Part shown: positions 10,786-14,794 of the stretch, in pieces
Layout: every line of letters begins with the position of its first letter
Position numbering within the stretch: position 1 is the stretch's first letter
DNA from: an uncultured Microcaldota archaeon
Lineage (GTDB): Archaea > Micrarchaeota > Micrarchaeia > Anstonellales > Bilamarchaeaceae
DNA length: 14,794 bases
Reading direction: 5' to 3'
Assembly: GCA_903835325.1 (NCBI GenBank)
Contig: CAILMU010000025.1
Coordinates: 1 to 14,794, forward strand
The notes under the pieces: generated by a model
What the model was told of the DNA's origin: nothing
Database searches by the model: none
What the model saw: the letters and a program-made list of their open reading frames with translations, nothing else
Translations under genes and position numbers: made by a program

Positions 10786-13700
10786 TCACTTTTTCTTGTA
10801 TCCAGGCACAGGCTTCTCGAGCCCGAGCTTCTCCTTTATCTCCTTCCTCTTCATCCAGGCGATCAGAGCGAGGATGACAAGGAGAAGGATGATCAGCGGC
10901 AGGCAGTAGGACGGCAGCCCTCCTCCGGTTCCTGGAGATGCAGGCAGGCTCCCGAGCGCATTGATGGTCAGCGTCTTGACGACATTGCCGTTGCTGAGAA
11001 GGGATACGTAGTATGCACCGCTCATCCCGAGCAGGAGCGGATAGTCCCCATTCGCATCGCAGGTTCCGGTCTTGACGCTCTTGTCAGGTGCCGTGATGCT
11101 TAGGCTGCAGCCCTTGTACGGGACGCCGTTCTCCGTGCCATGCACAATCACGGTCGCGTTCAGCGAGCCGTTCTGGGGGGCTGTGAGGTCCAACACCATG
11201 CAGAGGTGGTTTTCGCATACCCCGCTTGGGCAGGCGTTGCAGCCTTCAGCCGTGGTGCCGCATGCGTATGTGACCCATGCGTGGTTGGCTGGATAGCCGC
11301 ACGTTCCCGTCACTTCAGCGCAATTCCCCCCGGCGGCTCCGGTCGGGATATCGCAGTACTGCGAATCAGAGCAGTCCGGGTTCTTCGTGCAGTTGTAGAT
11401 GGGCGTGCACGCGTGGTTCTGGCAGGTGTTGCCCCTTTGGCAGTCTGAATCCAGGCAGCAGCTATAATTCATGCAAGCGTGGCTGGAAACCGTGCCGCAT
11501 GCGCACTGCACAGGCACGCAGCTGCCTCGGACGCACTGGCTGGATGATTGGCATTCGCTATTGGATGCGCATGTGGGCGCCTGGGCTTGGCATGTCGTGA
11601 ATTCGAAGCCGTCTGACACAGTGGTGAAGCCGGTTCTCGTCACGCTGATCTTGTAGCTGCCGTTATCGGACAATGCTAGGCTGGCCAATCCGTCGGTTCC
11701 GGTCGTGAGGTCCGACACCAAGCCGAACAGCGGGGGCTGGTCATACAAGACCCTGATGCCGACGCCTGAAAGCGGAGTGCCGTCTGTGGCTGTCGCATTG
11801 AAGACCACCTTGTCGCCCGGGCAGACGAACGAGTAGCTGACGCGCATCGTGCCCAGATTCTGCCCTCCGCCTGAAGGCGGCGGAGGCGCGACATTTACAT
11901 TCACCGTCAATAAGTCGGAGCTGGTGACGTTGTAGCCGTTGGGCGGGACGCCGGTGGCTGTCGCATTGTTAGTGTACATGCCGTAGCTGGATACCGATGC
12001 GTTGTATATCAGCGATACCGAAGAGCCAGGCACCAGATTGGTGAGATTGTCCCACAGGATCGGTCCGGCCGTGCTGGTCGGGGTGACATCGGCCCCCCGG
12101 AATGTCATGTTGGCTGGAAGCGAATCGCTGAGCCACACAACCACGTCGACTGTGCCTGTGTTGGTCACGGTAATCCGGTAGGTGATGTTGCTGTTGAGGG
12201 TGCTTGTCCCAGAGACCAGAGACTTGACCACGTTGATGGCCGGGGCGTTGATGCCGACCTGGCCGATGGCCGAATCAGTGACATTGTCGCCGTTGAGCGG
12301 GACGCCCAAGACGCTTACGCTGTTGTTATACACGCCGCTGCCGAGCGCTCCGACGGTCGAGTTCAGGTATAATATATAGTCGGAACCGGCAGGAACGCTG
12401 GGTATCGTCCAGTTGATGGAACGGAGATCGCCGCTTATGCCCGAGTAGGCCAGGCTGGAGCCGCTGTATTGGAAGCCGGCAGGCAGCTGGTCTGAGACAA
12501 GCACCGGGGTCAGATCCACCATCCCCATGCTGTTGCTCACATTGATCTTCCACTGCACCAGACCGCCTGGCGAGACAGGGGTCGGCGTTATGCTGACTTT
12601 GAACACCGAGATGTCGGCCAGGCATATTGGCACCACCAGCGAGGTGGAATCAGCGACATCGAAACCGTTCGGAGGCACGCCATCCACATACAGGCCATTG
12701 GTCGTGTCCTGGCAACCTGATGGAGCCGTCGTCACCGATGCATTGAGCAGTATGTACTGGCTCGAACCCGGGGCAAGGGTGCTGAAGGTCCAGCTGACAT
12801 CCTGGCCGGACTGCGTTGCCGGGGTCATATCGGATGAGCTGTAGCTCAGCATGCCATCCAGCGTGTCGTTCACCGTGACATTGAGGCTCACGTTGCCTGT
12901 GTTGGTCACGTTTATCAGATACTGGATTATGCCTCCCTGCGAGGCTATATGCGCGGTCATGTTGACCTTGACCGCAGACACGTTGGCATAAAAGACCGTC
13001 ACGTTCGCGCAGCTTAGCGCCGATACGTTGTAACCGTTGGGCGGGACGCCGGTCGCGTTGAAGCAGTTGGTCAGATTGACCACAGGGTTCGCCGCGCTTA
13101 CGACTCCAGGGTCGACCGTGGCGTTGATGTAAAGGATGGCGGATTCGCCAGGCCCGAGGCCGATCTGGTCCCCGCTTACTCCGATGCCTGCCATAACAAG
13201 ATCAGGCCCGCTCATCGAAGTCGATTCTGTGCAGATGCTGCCGGCCTGGTGCCAGACATCCGAATAGAGATTCGATGAATCAGGATAGACCGTTGGATAG
13301 AGCCAAGCGTCGCCTGCCGCACCTGCGCAGATATAGAGGCCATGGCTGCCGGCTATCGGCAGCGCGATAGAATAGTTCTGCCAGTCTCCGCCCAGTGAGG
13401 CGGTGTCGAAAGAGGACGCCCCCTGCGGGAACTTGTACGCTCCGAACGAGAAATACGTGCCGCTATATCCTGTCGCGTTCACGCTGTACGAGCCTGCGTC
13501 CTGGACGCATGTGGCCAGGTAGCTGGTTTCCCACATGGTGTGGGAAACGCCATTCACCTGTTTATTTAGGACGCATCCGGAAGGCAATGTGACGGATGGC
13601 GAATAATAATATCCGGCGCCTATCGCCAGCACCACGAAGGTATTGCTCGAAGCCACCGTATAATTGAACATGCACGTACCGCCGCTCGTGCATGTGGCTG

Positions 13701-14794
13701 TCTCAAGCTGGTATTTAGGCTGGTTCCAGGTCACATCAGGCCCTGATACGCTGTCGGGGACGATGGATGACGAGTTGTACGTCAGCCCTGGAGGCAGCGA
13801 ATCGACAAGGGCCATCGGATTCAGCGAGACGTTGCCCGTGTTGGTCACGGTCATGTTGAACTGGACCATGCCTCCAGGCGAGGGCTGGGCCGTTGTCTGG
13901 TCCAGCTTCAAGGCTGAGATGTTGGCCAGGCATATCGGGACATCGAGAGAGTATGCCGCGCTGACACTGTCGCCGTTGGGAGGCAGAGCGTCGACATTGA
14001 GGTTGTTCGTCGTCACCTGGCAACCGCTTGGCGCGCTCGGCACGGTAACGTTGACATAGAAGTAATCCGCCTCGTTTGGACCCATGTTATCCCGGGTCCA
14101 TATGTAATCAGAGCCGCTCAGGGTCCCGGCTGGCGAAGCTGATGCGAAGGACAGGGACGGATCTATCGTGTCGTTCACGGTTATATTCAGTGGCACCTTC
14201 CCGTTGTTGTATACTGTTATCTTGTATTGGATGAGACCGCCTTGCGATGCGACTTCAGCCGAGATATCGGCCTTCACGGTGGTTATATTGGCCAGGCATA
14301 TCGGGACATCGAGCGAGTATCCCGCGCTGACGTTGTCGCCGTTGGGCGGGAATGCTGTGACGAAGAGGTTATTGGTGGTGTTCTGGCAATCGTTCGGTTT
14401 GATTGCCACCGAGACGTTGAGCAGGATTATCTGCGACACCCCTGGTGCTAGGTCAGATACGGTCCAGTTCACATTATTTCCGATCACCGTCACAGGCAAG
14501 AAGTCTGTCGAATTGTATTCCAATGAGGGGTCTATGGCGTCGTTGACGCTGGCATTGAGGCTCACATTGCCCGTGTTGGTCACGTTTATCAGGTACTGGA
14601 TTATGCCGCCCTGGGATGCTATCTGGGCTGTCATGTTCAGCTTGATAGCCGAGACATTGGCCAGGCAGACAGGCACGACCAGCGAGGTCGTGTTCGTGAC
14701 ATTGTCTCCATTGAGCGGGACTCCGTTCACGAACAGGTTGTTTGTAGTGTCCTGGCACTCTGTCGGATAGTAGTTCACTGTCGCATTCAGATAA
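10786..14794 (-). CDS. Giant cell-surface protein with DUF11 repeats (N-terminus outside window)
   Basis: The frame is open at the right edge, and codons upstream of the first GTG (14778) still read YLNAT as in the internal repeats, so the true start lies outside; 1335 residues are visible. Numbering from that GTG: six DUF11-type repeats (about 43-960, 122 residues each) with VTNTGNVSLN and PPNGDNVS...VPICLANIS linkers; a 178-codon insertion in repeat 3; a Pro-rich hinge (APPPPSGGG, 964-972); a beta-sandwich-like domain (about 974-1062); a Cys-rich region with 23 Cys (1063-1193); another beta domain (about 1196-1275); a Gly/Pro spacer; a C-terminal membrane helix (1291-1309); and a Lys/Glu-rich tail ending GYKKK. 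Dozens of N-glycosylation sequons are present. A stalk-like surface protein or adhesin is likely; the partner is unknown. Confidence 0.92.
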   Translation of the reverse strand, partial: YLNATVNYYPTECQDTTNNLFVNGVPLNGDNVTNTTSLVVPVCLANVSAIKLNMTAQIASQGGIIQYLINVTNTGNVSLNASVNDAIDPSLEYNSTDFLPVTVIGNNVNWTVSDLAPGVSQIILLNVSVAIKPNDCQNTTNNLFVTAFPPNGDNVSAGYSLDVPICLANITTVKADISAEVASQGGLIQYKITVYNNGKVPLNITVNDTIDPSLSFASASPAGTLSGSDYIWTRDNMGPNEADYFYVNVTVPSAPSGCQVTTNNLNVDALPPNGDSVSAAYSLDVPICLANISALKLDQTTAQPSPGGMVQFNMTVTNTGNVSLNPMALVDSLPPGLTYNSSSIVPDSVSGPDVTWNQPKYQLETATCTSGGTCMFNYTVASSNTFVVLAIGAGYYYSPSVTLPSGCVLNKQVNGVSHTMWETSYLATCVQDAGSYSVNATGYSGTYFSFGAYKFPQGASSFDTASLGGDWQNYSIALPIAGSHGLYICAGAAGDAWLYPTVYPDSSNLYSDVWHQAGSICTESTSMSGPDLVMAGIGVSGDQIGLGPGESAILYINATVDPGVVSAANPVVNLTNCFNATGVPPNGYNVSALSCANVTVFYANVSAVKVNMTAHIASQGGIIQYLINVTNTGNVSLNVTVNDTLDGMLSYSSSDMTPATQSGQDVSWTFSTLAPGSSQYILLNASVTTAPSGCQDTTNGLYVDGVPPNGFDVADSTSLVVPICLADISVFKVSITPTPVSPGGLVQWKINVSNSMGMVDLTPVLVSDQLPAGFQYSGSSLAYSGISGDLRSINWTIPSVPAGSDYILYLNSTVGALGSGVYNNSVSVLGVPLNGDNVTDSAIGQVGINAPAINVVKSLVSGTSTLNSNITYRITVTNTGTVDVVVWLSDSLPANMTFRGADVTPTSTAGPILWDNLTNLVPGSSVSLIYNASVSSYGMYTNNATATGVPPNGYNVTSSDLLTVNVNVAPPPPSGGGQNLGTMRVSYSFVCPGDKVVFNATATDGTPLSGVGIRVLYDQPPLFGLVSDLTTGTDGLASLALSDNGSYKISVTRTGFTTVSDGFEFTTCQAQAPTCASNSECQSSSQCVRGSCVPVQCACGTVSSHACMNYSCCLDSDCQRGNTCQNHACTPIYNCTKNPDCSDSQYCDIPTGAAGGNCAEVTGTCGYPANHAWVTYACGTTAEGCNACPSGVCENHLCMVLDLTAPQNGSLNATVIVHGTENGVPYKGCSLSITAPDKSVKTGTCDANGDYPLLLGMSGAYYVSLLSNGNVVKTLTINALGSLPASPGTGGGLPSYCLPLIILLLVILALIAWMKRKEIKEKLGLEKPVPGYKKK
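11200..11592 (-). other. Cys-rich region of the giant surface protein
   Basis: Residues 1063-1193 hold 23 Cys in about 130 residues, in patterns such as CASNSECQSSSQCVRGSC, CCLDSDCQRGNTCQNHAC and CTKNPDCSDSQYC. These look like three related small disulphide modules of the C-x5-C-x5-C-x4-C kind. Such modules usually make rigid extracellular units. Confidence 0.75.
11899..14652 (-). repeat. Six DUF11-type repeats
   Basis: Unit positions are about 14287-14652, 13921-14286, 12982-13920 (interrupted), 12613-12981, 12238-12612 and 11899-12237. The tail of a further unit continues to the right edge. Each has a core with QGGxIQYxINVTNTGNVSLN, an SGxDVxW strand and LAPGxSxYILLNxSV. The first four linkers carry TTNxLxVxxxPPNG. 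Uninterrupted units are 122-125 codons apart. Confidence 0.9.
13201..13743 (-). other. 178-codon domain inserted in DUF11 repeat 3, flanked by 9-bp direct repeats
   Basis: Between the SGPDVTW strand and the LGPGESAILYINATV strand of repeat 3, about 190 extra residues appear (roughly 352-541). They include FVVLAIGAGYYYSPSVTLPSGC and an aromatic, Cys-containing segment (WHQAGSIC) that resemble beta-sandwich surface domains. ATCAGGCCC occurs at 13201-13209 and 13735-13743, exactly 534 bp apart and in the same frame (SGPD at both ends). Confidence 0.65.

Noticed and set aside
14776..14778. GTG at 14778 as the start of the giant surface protein
   Set aside because: The codons before it remain in frame and read YLNAT, as at the matching position of the internal repeats, and no signal peptide follows. 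The gene continues past the edge.
1..14794. CRISPR arrays, insertion sequences, integrase attachment sites
   Set aside because: No regularly spaced short repeats, transposase-like frames or tRNA-adjacent direct repeats were seen; the only long repeats are the protein-coding DUF11 units.

Overview
The window is archaeal. It encodes an archaeal-type DnaG primase, CDP-archaeol synthase, an archaeal ATP-dependent RNA ligase, a UPF0292 Toprim protein and pilin-like proteins with class III (QxSxE-type) signal peptides. First genes of transcription units have an AT-rich TATA-like box about 25-28 nt before the start codon, so most look leaderless. Internal operon genes instead carry GGTGAT/GAGGTG Shine-Dalgarno sequences. 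The many surface proteins (FSxDA pilin-like N-termini, Cys-rich ectodomains, a giant DUF11-repeat protein) suggest a DPANN-like lineage such as Micrarchaeota or Diapherotrites. That placement is inference; nothing here fixes the phylum.

Layout. 1-526 (-): 5' part of an unrecognised gene running off the left edge. 701-3156 (+): CBS-pair protein, UPF0292 Toprim protein and dnaG, probably one operon. 3157-3392: gene-free but full of strong hairpins, ending in a terminator-like stem plus T-tract. 3393-7083 (-): five tightly packed pilin-like/secreted genes with start/stop overlaps. 7188-8793 (-): sppA followed by a single-pass membrane protein with a Cys-rich ectodomain. 8849-9364 (+): carS, divergent from sppA across a 55-bp spacer with one central TATA-like element. 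9609-10727 (+): RNA ligase. 10786-14794 (-): C-terminal 1335 residues of a giant surface protein whose N-terminus lies beyond the right edge.

Two themes emerge. One is information processing (two Toprim proteins, primase, RNA ligase). The other is the cell envelope (membrane lipid synthesis, membrane peptidase, pilin-like operon, repeat-rich surface protein). The least expected signals are two candidate structured RNAs flanking the Toprim-dnaG pair, a 178-codon segment inserted into one DUF11 repeat between in-frame 9-bp direct repeats, a shared central promoter between sppA and carS, and a five-gene pilin operon without assembly ATPase or membrane platform genes in view.
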